Below are positions 8,766 to 16,231 of a DNA stretch of 64,000 nt, one piece after another. The stretch spans positions 124,001-188,000 of the forward strand of contig NZ_JASLGT010000030.1 in NCBI RefSeq assembly GCF_030150205.1, in the 5' to 3' direction. Each line of letters starts with the position of its first letter. Positions within the stretch are counted from its first letter, which is position 1. The position numbers and the translations under genes were made by a program. The DNA is from Niabella sp. (GTDB lineage: Bacteria > Bacteroidota > Bacteroidia > Chitinophagales > Chitinophagaceae). Below the pieces are notes generated by a model that saw only the letters and a program-made list of their open reading frames with translations, was not told where the DNA came from and searched no databases.

Positions 8766-9440
8766 TCAAAACTGAAAACTGAAGACTGAAAACTGATGGC
8801 TGACGGCTGATCGCTAAAAGCGGTTCCTGGTTTCAGGTTAGCTTTTGGGGGACATGCAGGCTGGGGAGACTTTGGGATTTTTCAAGTATACAAAACGATT
8901 CTTAGTCCAAGAGTGATTTCCTGTTTAACACGCTCTGAGAGCGGACAAGTCTGTGATCCCGTACGGAATCGGCTGAAAACTGAAAACTGATTGCTGTCGG
9001 CTGATCGCTAAAAGCGGTTCCTGGTTTCAGGTTAGCTTTTGGGGGACATGTAGACTGGGGAGACGTTGGGATTTTTCAAGTATACAGAACGATTCATGTG
9101 CCAGGGGGTGATTCCCTGTTTAACACGCTCTGAGAGCGAACAAGTCTGTGATCCCGTACGGAATCGGCTGATAACTGAAAACTGAAAACTGATGGCTGAC
9201 GGCTGATCGCTAAAAGCGGTTCCTGGTTTCAGGTTAGCTTTTTGGGGGACATGCAGACTGGGGAGACTATGGAATTTTTCCGGCATACAAACGATTCTTA
9301 GTCCACGGGTGATTTCCTGTTTAACACGCTCTGAGAATTGACAAATCTGTGATCCCGTACGGAACCGGCTGAAAACTGAAGACTGAAAACTGATTGCTGA
9401 TCACTGATGGCTGACAGCTGATCGCTTAAAGATACCCGGA
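8766..9440. repeat. Three tandem copies of a ~195-200 bp intergenic unit
   Basis: The phrase CGGTTCCTGGTTTCAGGTTA begins at 8821, 9015 and 9217, so the units are 194 and 202 bp long. Each copy continues with GGGGGACATG, ACGATTC, TCCTGTTTAACACGCTCTGA and GATCCCGTACGGAA, then a filler of ACTGAAAACTGA phrases. Copies differ by scattered substitutions and small indels. No open frame is conserved across copies. The rest of the 8601-9549 spacer has no gene. Confidence 0.85.
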
Positions 9441-9527
9441 TCTTCATTTCCACATCTTCAAATTTTCAAATTATAATATATTTCTCCCTGGTTATTTTAA
9501 ATTCCCGGAGGGGGGACCAGATACCCT

Positions 9528-9535
9528 TATATTTG
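9528..9535 (+). promoter_or_regulatory. -7 box TATATTTG before the ATP-grasp gene
   Basis: TATATTTG matches the Bacteroidota -7 consensus TAnnTTTG. It ends 14 bp before the ATG at 9550, implying a very short leader. No convincing TTG is seen at the usual -33 distance. Confidence 0.4.
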
Positions 9536-9549
9536 TGCATATTTTATTA

Positions 9550-10593
9550 ATGAGCGTAAGGAATTTTTTTAAAAGGATCGTTAACTGGGAATTGTGGAAT
9601 TTTAATGTGCTGTATGCGCCGATTAGCCCGGTTTGGCTTTGGTACTGTTTACGCAGCCGGTCCTTTTGGTTTTTTACACCCAGCAATCCTACCATTGCTT
9701 TTGGCGGTTTTGAAGGAGAAGGGAAAAAAGAAATGTACGAGCAGCTTCCGGCCGAAGTCATTCCGCTTACGATCTATATCCGGAACGGTATTCCTTTTGA
9801 GAAAGTGCTGGCCCAGCTGAAGGCGTCGGGTTTAACATTCCCGTTTGTTGTAAAGCCCGATGTGGGCATGAAGGGGATCCTGTTCCGGGTGATTGAGAAC
9901 GAACAGCAGTTGAAAAAATACCACGACCGGATGCCGGTAGAATATATTGCGCAGGAAAAAGTGGATTACCCGGTTGAGGTGAGCGTATTTTATTATCGTT
10001 ATCCCTGGGAGAAAGAGGGGGTGGTTTCCGGGTTTATTCATAAAGAATTATTGCAGGTGCAGGGTGACGGAAAACATACGCTTGAGCAACTGATTCAACA
10101 GCATCCCCGGGCACGGTACCGGCTGCAGGAGATGGAGCACCGGCATCACCACCGGTACGACCGGGTATTGCCGGACCAGGAAGTGTTTTATTTGTCGTAC
10201 GCGGGTAACCACAATCGCGGGGCAAGGTTTACCAACCTGGATGCAGAGATCGATGACCGGTTGCGGAGCGTATTTGACCGGCTCAGCCATTATAACGAAA
10301 GCTTTTTTTACGGCCGCTATGATATCAAAACGACCTCTGTTGAAGATCTAAAGGCCGGAAAGAATTTTATCGTGCTGGAGTTTAACGGGGCGGGAGCGGA
10401 GCCCAATCATATTTATGATTGCAATATGTCACTGGGTAAGGCCTATAAAGAGATCCTCCGGCACTGGAAGGCCCTATATACTATTAGCCGGTATAATTAC
10501 AAACACGGGGTACCGTACTGGTCATTTCGCCAGGGGAAAGCATTTCTCCGTGCTTCCAGGAAACATTTTAAGGTATTGGAACAATTCGATTAG
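9550..10593 (+). CDS. ATP-grasp domain protein
   Basis: A 347-residue protein starting MSVRNFFKRIVNWE; a GTG at 9535 is an alternative that would overlap the -7 box. An N-terminal membrane-proximal segment (WNFNVLYAPISPVWLWYCL) is followed by an ATP-grasp fold like that of D-alanine-D-alanine ligase relatives: FPFVVKPDVGMKGILF is the Lys-containing ATP-binding strand, YIAQEKVDYPVEVSVFYYR the second, and FIVLEFNGAGAEPNHIYD the metal-binding Glu/Asn motif. Family members ligate a carboxylate to an amine or thiol using ATP. The substrate is unknown. Its stop codon overlaps the stop of a small convergent gene. Confidence 0.88.
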   Translation: MSVRNFFKRIVNWELWNFNVLYAPISPVWLWYCLRSRSFWFFTPSNPTIAFGGFEGEGKKEMYEQLPAEVIPLTIYIRNGIPFEKVLAQLKASGLTFPFVVKPDVGMKGILFRVIENEQQLKKYHDRMPVEYIAQEKVDYPVEVSVFYYRYPWEKEGVVSGFIHKELLQVQGDGKHTLEQLIQQHPRARYRLQEMEHRHHHRYDRVLPDQEVFYLSYAGNHNRGARFTNLDAEIDDRLRSVFDRLSHYNESFFYGRYDIKTTSVEDLKAGKNFIVLEFNGAGAEPNHIYDCNMSLGKAYKEILRHWKALYTISRYNYKHGVPYWSFRQGKAFLRASRKHFKVLEQFD

Positions 10594-10745
10594 CTGCCCC
10601 GCTGGGAGCCGGTGTTCTGTTGTTTGCTTACAAAGCCGGAGCTTTTGGGCTTTTGAATGAATTTGGAATTCGCAGAAGCTGCAGCGCCGCCCTTTTTATC
10701 TTTACCTTTTTTATCCTTCTGGTTCTTCTGATTCAATAGTGACAT
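10590..10745 (-). CDS. Small basic Lys/Gly-rich protein (51 aa)
   Basis: A 51-residue frame from the ATG at 10745 to a TAA at 10592-10590. It begins MSLLNQKNQKDKKGKDKKGG and continues with Ala/Ser-rich sequence, then NSKFIQKPKSSGFVSKQQ, and ends QRGS. The composition is strongly basic and disordered. I recall similar short Lys/Gly-rich proteins starting MSLLNQKN in Chitinophagaceae, but cannot verify this here. Its stop overlaps the stop of the convergent ATP-grasp gene by three bases. Role unknown; nucleic-acid or ribosome association would fit the charge. Confidence 0.7.
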   Translation of the reverse strand: MSLLNQKNQKDKKGKDKKGGAAASANSKFIQKPKSSGFVSKQQNTGSQRGS

Positions 10746-10945
10746 GGATGTATCGTTTTACGTAAAGGTAATGGCAATCCGGCAAATTGCCAACTGGGAT
10801 GCGTGTACCTTACGCACCATGCGGTTGGTTTTTTTACCGCAAAGATCGCCAGGAACCCGCAATGCTTGCAAGGGGGTAAAAAACGAATGTCATTACGCAC
10901 TTAGCGTATTCCTGGGGATCCCATTTTTTTGAGGTATTTGTTAGT

Positions 10946-11437
10946 TCACCAGCGGGTACCGGTACAACTGGAAATCTGTACCGGGCTGCTGTTGCTGAAA
11001 CCCGATGCGTTTATATAGTTTTTGCGCGGTAAATTATCGCTTGCTGTTTCCAGTTGCAGGAAACGGGCGCCGGCAGCAGTGGCAAATTCCATCGCCCTGC
11101 GGATCAGCGCTTCGCCAAACCCGGATTTCCGGTAGGCGGCTTCTACAAACAGATCGTTCAGGATCCAGTTTCTTATGGTTCTTACGGAGGAGTAGGTGGG
11201 GTAAAGCTGGGTAAACCCGGCAGGATGCAGCAACCCGTTCTGATTTGTAAAGGCCACGAAGATAACGGACTCGTTGTTTTGCAGCCTTGCTTCAATAAAG
11301 GCCTGTGCCCGGGGAATATCGGATGCCTGTTTGTAAAATACCCGGTACTGATCAAAGAGGGGTACTACCAGGAACGCTTCATGGAACCGGATTTGCCGGA
11401 TTTCCGGGGATGGCGTTGTTGTTGCTGCTGGGTTCAT
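10946..11437 (-). CDS. GNAT-family N-acetyltransferase with frameshifted C-terminus
   Basis: A 163-residue acetyltransferase as read. The acetyl-CoA-binding region is good: WILNDLFVEAAYRKSGFGEA (motif A) and then ARFLQLETASDNLPR. After that the frame leaves the family pattern. One frame over, the same DNA reads QKLYKRIGFQQQQPGTDFQL then YRYPLVN and stops at 10941, which is the expected GNAT C-terminal strand (QKLYxRxGF). Adding one base in the GCGCGG at about 11024-11030 restores it. So about 28 terminal residues are wrong in the present frame. It is either a sequencing error or a recent mutation. Confidence 0.88.
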   Translation of the reverse strand: MNPAATTTPSPEIRQIRFHEAFLVVPLFDQYRVFYKQASDIPRAQAFIEARLQNNESVIFVAFTNQNGLLHPAGFTQLYPTYSSVRTIRNWILNDLFVEAAYRKSGFGEALIRRAMEFATAAGARFLQLETASDNLPRKNYINASGFSNSSPVQISSCTGTRW

Positions 11438-11811
11438 AGGCTCAAATGTAACAAATTCCGGGAGGGAGTGATTGCCCGGGGGAATTGCCCCGCAGATTTT
11501 CGCAGACGCAATGTAAAAATAATGGATGCAAATCAGTGGTAAAGATCAGCTGAATCATCAGGAGCGTCTCCCGCAGATGGCGCGAATCAGGAGCTGATAG
11601 GGCCCTCACCGATTTCACAGAAGCACATAGGATGGATGAACTGTATACGATGCACGTTCAAAGCATCTGTGTAAATCGGTGTAATCAATGAGCCATAAAA
11701 AGCGAAGGAAATCAAATCAGCGAAGATCAGTGAAAGAAATCAGCGGAATCAGCGGGAACCCTTCCCTGCGATAAAGCGTAAAAGAATCCGCGGAAACCTT
11801 ACCGCTCAACA
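11438..11811. other. Intergenic spacer with degenerate repeats, no gene
   Basis: No convincing coding region. From about 11460 to 11800 the sequence is built from degenerate phrases such as GCGAATCAG, ATCAGCGAAGATCAG and AATCAGCGG, a low-complexity class also seen at 59.43 kb near the SusD terminator. Confidence 0.5.
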
Positions 11812-12624
11812 CTAATCGGCAAACAGCTCTTTTTTCTCGGAGGTATGCACACTAAAATACCCCAGTGCCCCCCCGGTAATATTGGATATAGGGTTGCCGG
11901 GGTTAGCGCTGTTGCCCTGTCCCAGGGCTCCGGCTTTTAACTGATTGAAATAATCGAAGGTTTCCTTGCTGATGCATTGCATTTCAACAATCACACGATC
12001 ATATTTATTGATAAAGGTAGGAGCATTGCTGTCTGTAAAGACATCCAGCAGTTCCAGTGTCATCTTATTTCCATTAAACAGACGGTCGTCCTCAATAAAA
12101 ATGGTGGTGCTTTCAAAACCGTCTACCGACAAAATAAACCGGTAATAATTCCCGCTGGCCGGCGGATCGGTAAATATGACTGTTGGGATCCGCATGGTTC
12201 TTCCCAGGATGGTTCTTTGTGTAATAAAAAGGGAGTCGAAGGACACTTTGGCCGGCATTTTCGAAACTGCGTTAAAGGTTGTGCCCCCAACCTGCGCCCT
12301 TAAAGTATACTGGTACCCGGCAGCCGTAAGAATATGCCCGCTGTACCGGCCATTACCCATTGCATTCAGGGTTACAGGTGTGCTGCCATTCCGGGTGATG
12401 GAAACCGTGGCGCCATCAGTTCCGGAATATATATTCGGATCATCTACAGCCAGGGTTTGGGAAATATATACGATGGCAGAATCTTTCTGATTGGAAAGGG
12501 TTGCCTGTATAACGGCTTTCGGTGCCACACCGGCTTTATATTTCGGATAAATTACTTTCCTGCAGGAGCAACAGGCCATCAGGAGCAACAGGGATACATA
12601 AAAAGCTTTGTGGTAGGATATCAT
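11812..12624 (-). CDS. DUF4249-family lipoprotein
   Basis: A 270-residue protein starting MISYHKAFYVSLLLLMACCS, a lipoprotein signal with the lipobox cysteine at about residue 18; an ATG eight codons upstream is an alternative. The mature part matches the DUF4249 pattern: early KAVIQATLSNQKDSAIVYIS, then GATVSITRNG, GNGRYSGHILTAAGYQYTLR and a C-terminal GGALGYFSVHTSEKK. DUF4249 proteins usually accompany a TonB-dependent receptor that carries a DUF-type plug extension. No such partner is adjacent here, so this one is an orphan. It is probably an outer-membrane-anchored periplasmic or surface protein. Confidence 0.85.
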   Translation of the reverse strand: MISYHKAFYVSLLLLMACCSCRKVIYPKYKAGVAPKAVIQATLSNQKDSAIVYISQTLAVDDPNIYSGTDGATVSITRNGSTPVTLNAMGNGRYSGHILTAAGYQYTLRAQVGGTTFNAVSKMPAKVSFDSLFITQRTILGRTMRIPTVIFTDPPASGNYYRFILSVDGFESTTIFIEDDRLFNGNKMTLELLDVFTDSNAPTFINKYDRVIVEMQCISKETFDYFNQLKAGALGQGNSANPGNPISNITGGALGYFSVHTSEKKELFAD

Positions 12625-12719
12625 AAACCGGTAAACACGCTCCACCATCGGTCAAATCCGGTGTCGCTGATTTTTTTTTGGGTAAAAATAATTCTTTTTC
12701 TTTTTTTAAATTATTTATG

Positions 12720-12727
12720 TATCTTGC
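12720..12727 (+). promoter_or_regulatory. -7-like box of a possible short transcript
   Basis: TATCTTGC resembles the TAnnTTTG -7 consensus and stands 27 bp before a strong terminator hairpin on the same strand. No plus-strand gene is near. No clear -33 TTG was found. Confidence 0.3.
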
Positions 12728-12733
12728 ACCCGG

Positions 12734-12790
12734 TGTTTTTCATAGGTTAGCAACGGCCAGCTCTTTTTAGGGCAGGCCTTTTTTCTTTTT
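12734..12790 (+). ncRNA. Candidate short RNA ending in an intrinsic terminator
   Basis: The plus strand has a -7-like box at 12720-12727 and then, at 12755-12778, a near-perfect hairpin: GGCCAGCTC, loop TTTTTA, GGGCAGGCC, with one A-A mismatch and one G-U pair. A run of T follows (TTTTTTCTTTTT). Neighbouring genes are all on the minus strand, so the terminator serves no visible gene. A transcript of about 55 nt would result. It could be a small RNA or the remnant of an attenuated leader. Evidence is structural only. Confidence 0.35.
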
Positions 12791-12791
12791 A
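12755..12791 (+). terminator. Intrinsic terminator
   Basis: A nine-position stem (GGCCAGCTC / GGGCAGGCC) with a six-base loop is followed by TTTTTTCTTTTT. The T tract is only on the plus strand, which fixes the direction. Confidence 0.6.
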
Positions 12792-12839
12792 TACGGGTTT
12801 TGATTTTATCATAGTGGGCTTTTAAGGGAACATGGATGA

Positions 12840-13051
12840 CTTGTGGGATATTGGACGATACTTAACCTTAGTGCTTTCGTGGCCAACGACTGACCCGCCG
12901 CGTCTTTGCACCTTTGCGCCGTTGCGAGAATTAAGAACCACAAAGACCGAAAGACGCTAAGAAACACAAAGAAAAAATAACCTTAGTGTCTCTTCGAGCC
13001 TTAGTGCCTTAGTGGCTGCCGCCTGCCCCGCCAGCCTTTGGGGCATAAAAA
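12840..13051. repeat. Dispersed short-repeat tract (CTTAGTG / CACAAAG type)
   Basis: The tract is made of phrases such as CCTTAGTGCTTTCGTGGCC, ACCACAAAGACCGAAAGACG and GAAACACAAAGA. Related phrases, partly inverted, recur at 23.34-23.39 kb and 23.55-23.66 kb. It fills the space between dinB and the DUF4249 gene; no gene is seen. Confidence 0.55.
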
Positions 13052-14110
13052 CTAAAACAATCTTAACTGGTTGCCACGCTGCGCTGCACCGGCTTCTTCA
13101 CCAGATGCGTCAAAGTTTGAAAGCCCCACACCCAGCAGTCGCACCTTCCTGTCGGAAAGATCGGCTTTATCCAGGATCAGGCGAACGGTATCGAGCAACC
13201 GCACGCGGTCATTGAACGACGTAATAAGCGAATGACTGCGCGTGCTGATGGTAAAATCGTGAAACTTAAATTTAACGGTTACCGTGCGGCCTTTTAGCCG
13301 GGCGCGCAACAGGCGCTCCTCCAGTTTTTCTGTAAGCGTTTCCAATTCGCGGAGCATAGCTTCCTTTGTTGTGAGGTCTTCCTGGTAGGTGTCTTCCACG
13401 CTGATGGACTTTGTTTCCCGGTCTGGTTCCACCGGCCGCTCGTCGATGCCACGCACGATCTGGTAATAAAATTTTCCTGTTTTGCCAAAATGCCGGATGA
13501 GGTCGGCTTCTGGCATTTTCTTAAGATCAGCCCCGGTATGCAACCCCATTTGCTTCATCCTGGCGGCGGTTACCCTGCCCACTCCGTGAAACTTTTCAAC
13601 CGGTAGCTGTTCCATAAATGCGGTTACTTTCGATGGACCGATAAATGTAAGTCCGTCTGGTTTTTGCATACCGGAAGCAATCTTAGCCACAAATTTATTT
13701 ACCGATACGCCTGCAGATGCCGTTAGGCTCAGTTCCTCTTTTATAGCCTGTTTAATGGCCTGCGCAATATCCATCGCATACCCGATGCCCAGCTTGTCTT
13801 CGGTTACATCGAGGTAGGCTTCGTCCAGCGAAAGCGGCTCTATAAGATCTGTATACCGGTGAAAGATGGCGTGGATCTGGCGGGATACGGCTTTATATGC
13901 ATCAAATCTTGGAAAAACAAAGAGGGCGGTGGGACAAAGCCGCTGCGCTGTTTTGGAAGACATGGCCGAATGAATACCATATTTCCGGGCTTCATAGCTG
14001 GCCGTGGCCACCACGCCGCCGCGCCCTTCCGGTGAGCCGCCCACTACAAGGGGCTTGCCGCGGTATTCGGGAAAATCGCGTTGCTCCACCGAAGCATAGA
14101 AGGCGTCCAT
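13052..14110 (-). CDS. dinB: DNA polymerase IV (Y-family)
   Basis: A translesion polymerase; the ATG at 14110 is the first conventional start and gives 352 residues beginning MDAFYASVEQRD. Palm motif SLDEAYLDVT with the catalytic Asp-Glu, GVSVNKFVAKIAS, the helix-hairpin-helix GVGRVTAARMKQMG and the little-finger domain are all present. However, the family N-terminus is KIIHIDMDAFYASVE, and the first Asp of HIDMD is an essential metal ligand. The same frame reads LQRKIIHID just upstream, to a CTG at 14137-14135. So translation very probably begins upstream of 14110, perhaps at that CTG. The C-terminal end looks complete. Confidence 0.93.
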   Translation of the reverse strand: MDAFYASVEQRDFPEYRGKPLVVGGSPEGRGGVVATASYEARKYGIHSAMSSKTAQRLCPTALFVFPRFDAYKAVSRQIHAIFHRYTDLIEPLSLDEAYLDVTEDKLGIGYAMDIAQAIKQAIKEELSLTASAGVSVNKFVAKIASGMQKPDGLTFIGPSKVTAFMEQLPVEKFHGVGRVTAARMKQMGLHTGADLKKMPEADLIRHFGKTGKFYYQIVRGIDERPVEPDRETKSISVEDTYQEDLTTKEAMLRELETLTEKLEERLLRARLKGRTVTVKFKFHDFTISTRSHSLITSFNDRVRLLDTVRLILDKADLSDRKVRLLGVGLSNFDASGEEAGAAQRGNQLRLF

Positions 14111-14218
14111 ATCGATATGAATGATCTTGCGTTGCAGGCTGATGTTTTGGCCGCAAGGTAAGCATAACCTGTGGAGGGCTTAGTTTTTTTAGAAAAAGGA
14201 AGACGAATGAGCGATTCT

Positions 14219-14507
14219 TATAGCCGCAGATGCACAGATTTTGTTTTTAACGGAAATGGTCAATAACAAGCAGTTGCCAGTTTGATAAAAAAGGCCCGGC
14301 AGGAAGCAGCAGCGGCAATAAAAAGGCTGATGGTTGCTAAGGTGGTCGTTAGCCGCAGATGCGCAGATTTTGTTTTTAATGCCGGAAATGGTCAATTAAG
14401 AAGCAGTTGCCAGTTTGATAAAGAGGGCAAGCAAGAAGATTAGCGGCAATAAAAATGTTGATGGTTGCTAACGTGGTCGTTAGCCGCAGATGCGCAGATT
14501 TTATTCC
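14219..14507. repeat. Tandem ~130-bp intergenic repeat, 2.2 copies
   Basis: The phrase TAGCCGCAGATGCRCAGATT starts at 14221, 14350 and 14481, giving units of 129 and 131 bp. Each full unit continues with GGAAATGGTCAAT, GCAGTTGCCAGTTTGATAAA, AGCGGCAATAAAAA and GATGGTTGCTAA. The third copy is cut after about 25 bp. It lies between the DinB N-terminus and the end of the thioredoxin gene. No gene is supported in 14140-14543. Confidence 0.85.
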
Positions 14508-14543
14508 TTAAGGAGCGGCCTTTAAATGCCCGTTTATCCATCC

Positions 14544-15083
14544 TTATTTTGGTTGATCATTTGCGGCAGGAGGCGGGCTTTGCTGAAGATGTTGTTGTAT
14601 AAAGTCCTCCAGTTCTTTTCCATGAAGGTTGATGGCTGCTATTTTGCCTTGCGCATTCACCAGTACATTAAACGGTAATTCTTCTATGTTGTAATCTGTT
14701 GCCACCGGACTTTTCCAGAATTTGAGGTCACTCACCTGCGTCCAGCTGATTTTAAGACGAGCCACCGTCTTTTCCCAGGTCTGCTTGTTTTTGTCCAGCG
14801 AAACGCCCAGGATCTCAAATTTTTCTGCTTTTACAAAAGGCGCAAATTTTTCGTACAAGGCCTTTAATTGCGGCTGCTCTTTTACACAGGGGGCGCACCA
14901 GCTGGCCCAGAAATCGATCAGGATCAGCCGTCCCCGCATCTCACTGAGGGCGAAAGCCGTACCGTTAAGCCGGGGCATATGGATCTCCGGTGCAGCCTGT
15001 CCTGTCTTTAATGCATTGCTTTGCGCAACGCTGCTCCCGGCAACCAGGCAAACCAGGAAGAGGTTCAGCATCCGGTACATCAT
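14544..15083 (-). CDS. TlpA/ResA-like thioredoxin-fold protein, exported
   Basis: A 179-residue periplasmic thiol-disulfide protein. An N-terminal signal (MLNLFLVCLVAGSSVAQ) is followed by the AhpC/TSA-type redoxin domain: GQAAPEIHMPRLNGTAFALS, then DFWASWCAPCVKEQ with the redox pair Cys63-Cys66, and the cis-Pro loop IEELPFNVLVNAQGKI. It probably reduces disulfides of exported proteins. Its ATG overlaps the TGA of the upstream rhodanese-like gene (ATGA at 15083-15080), so the two are translationally coupled. Confidence 0.93.
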   Translation of the reverse strand: MMYRMLNLFLVCLVAGSSVAQSNALKTGQAAPEIHMPRLNGTAFALSEMRGRLILIDFWASWCAPCVKEQPQLKALYEKFAPFVKAEKFEILGVSLDKNKQTWEKTVARLKISWTQVSDLKFWKSPVATDYNIEELPFNVLVNAQGKIAAINLHGKELEDFIQQHLQQSPPPAANDQPK

Positions 15084-15517
15084 TCTTCATTTACGGGGTA
15101 ATGCTTATCCAGCCAGTCTGCTTTAATATTTTTAGGGATGTTGAGCAGCCTTGCTTTTTTAAAACCCATACCGGTTAATGTTTTAAACGCCGGTCGGATA
15201 TTGGGGCAGCGGTCAAACGGGCAACAACCGCAATAGAGCACCACTTCCCTGGATCTGGGAATTTTTTTCAGGTAGTGTTTTAATTGCTGTAAATGTTCCG
15301 GTTCATGCGCCGGGCCCATGTTCACAGAACCCTTGATAACGGCATCGGGGCCTACTGATAAAATCAAAAGATTTCCGTCCTGCTTTTTGTCGATCCGGTC
15401 AGCAAGTGTTTGCGTGGCCATCAGCTGTGCTTCATTCCAGGGCTCTTTTGTGTTTTGCGCACCCGCTGCGCCTTTTAACAACAGGAATACGCAGCATAAG
15501 AAAATTGCCTGCTTCAT
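15080..15517 (-). CDS. Exported rhodanese-like domain protein
   Basis: A 145-residue protein with signal peptide MKQAIFLCCVFLLLKGAAGA. A rhodanese fold follows: LLILSVGPDAVIKGSVNMGP, a helix, then the active-site loop EVVLYCGCCPFDRCPN, with Cys96 as the likely persulfide-carrying residue. A cysteine-rich loop of the form YCGCCPFxxCPN is a recognisable Bacteroidota subtype. Its stop overlaps the start of the TlpA-like gene, which suggests a joint role in periplasmic sulfur or thiol chemistry. A plausible promoter lies just upstream. Confidence 0.88.
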   Translation of the reverse strand: MKQAIFLCCVFLLLKGAAGAQNTKEPWNEAQLMATQTLADRIDKKQDGNLLILSVGPDAVIKGSVNMGPAHEPEHLQQLKHYLKKIPRSREVVLYCGCCPFDRCPNIRPAFKTLTGMGFKKARLLNIPKNIKADWLDKHYPVNEE

Positions 15518-15531
15518 ATTATATCTTTTAG

Positions 15532-15560
15532 CGAAGATAGGGATTTGGATATTCAGTCAA
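15532..15560 (-). promoter_or_regulatory. Probable promoter of the rhodanese/thioredoxin operon
   Basis: On the minus strand TTG (15560-15558), an 18-bp spacer and TATCTTCG (15539-15532) fit the -33/-7 pattern except for one base (TTCG for TTTG). It ends 14 bp upstream of the start codon. Confidence 0.4.
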
Positions 15561-16231
15561 TAGGTGTTGAACAGGGGGCAGGGCGCCGGAAGCGATGATA
15601 ACCCGGGGCCAATAGGCAGGTGATCGCAGTTGCTTAGCAGGTTGTTTTATTAATGCTGCTGCATATTTTTTATGATATTCATGCTTATAGCGATTTGGAA
15701 AACAGGTGAGGATAAGCCGGTTTTAAATGCTATCTGTTTCCGGAACGGCATATATGAAACAGGCGGTTGTTTTTAACCGGCCGGAGCCCTTCTAAAAAAT
15801 ATTCTTTGTGTTGCGGATTGGGGCAGCCATCTTTTATTTTTAGATCATGTAGAATATTTTCCACAGGTATATACTTTCGCATGGCGAAAATTGCATGGAA
15901 ACGCCGGGTAGACAGGGTTTCAAAAAGTTTTTTAAAAGGGAATGTAAAAGTGGATGACGGTATCGCTGAAGTTTCTTAAATTAGTCGCAATTCATATAGG
16001 ATGGTAAATTTACGACGAATGCTTATGTAACGGACGCCCGTTGTGCAGGATACTTACCGGTATGCTGATGGAGAAAGAACCAATGCGCATCCTGCATCGC
16101 CGCAACGGAATGATGGAATGTTTTTTGCCGGCTTGTAACGGTAGCGAAAAAGGGCTGTTGGTTTTGAGACCTTTGATTCGTATCGGTGCTGGCAGTTCCC
16201 GTTATTTAAGGATACAAAGAGTATTAGTAAT
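15561..16231. other. Long spacer with no supportable gene
   Basis: Short open frames occur on the plus strand (one of 32 codons starting at 15881, behind a TATACTTTCG stretch), but codon use and length do not support them. No repeat or terminator stands out. The promoter of the kinase at 16232 must lie in the right part. Confidence 0.4.

Noticed and set aside
8515..8769. Minus-strand protein with repeated FHIFTFP
   Set aside because: It is a translation of the TGTGAAAATG low-complexity tract and overlaps the Fe-S gene start.
12720..12791. Known riboswitch class
   Set aside because: No known aptamer consensus could be matched and no gene follows on that strand.
15767..15979. 70-codon plus-strand frame
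   Set aside because: Composition and lack of a plausible start or context; the shorter 32-codon version is also unsupported.
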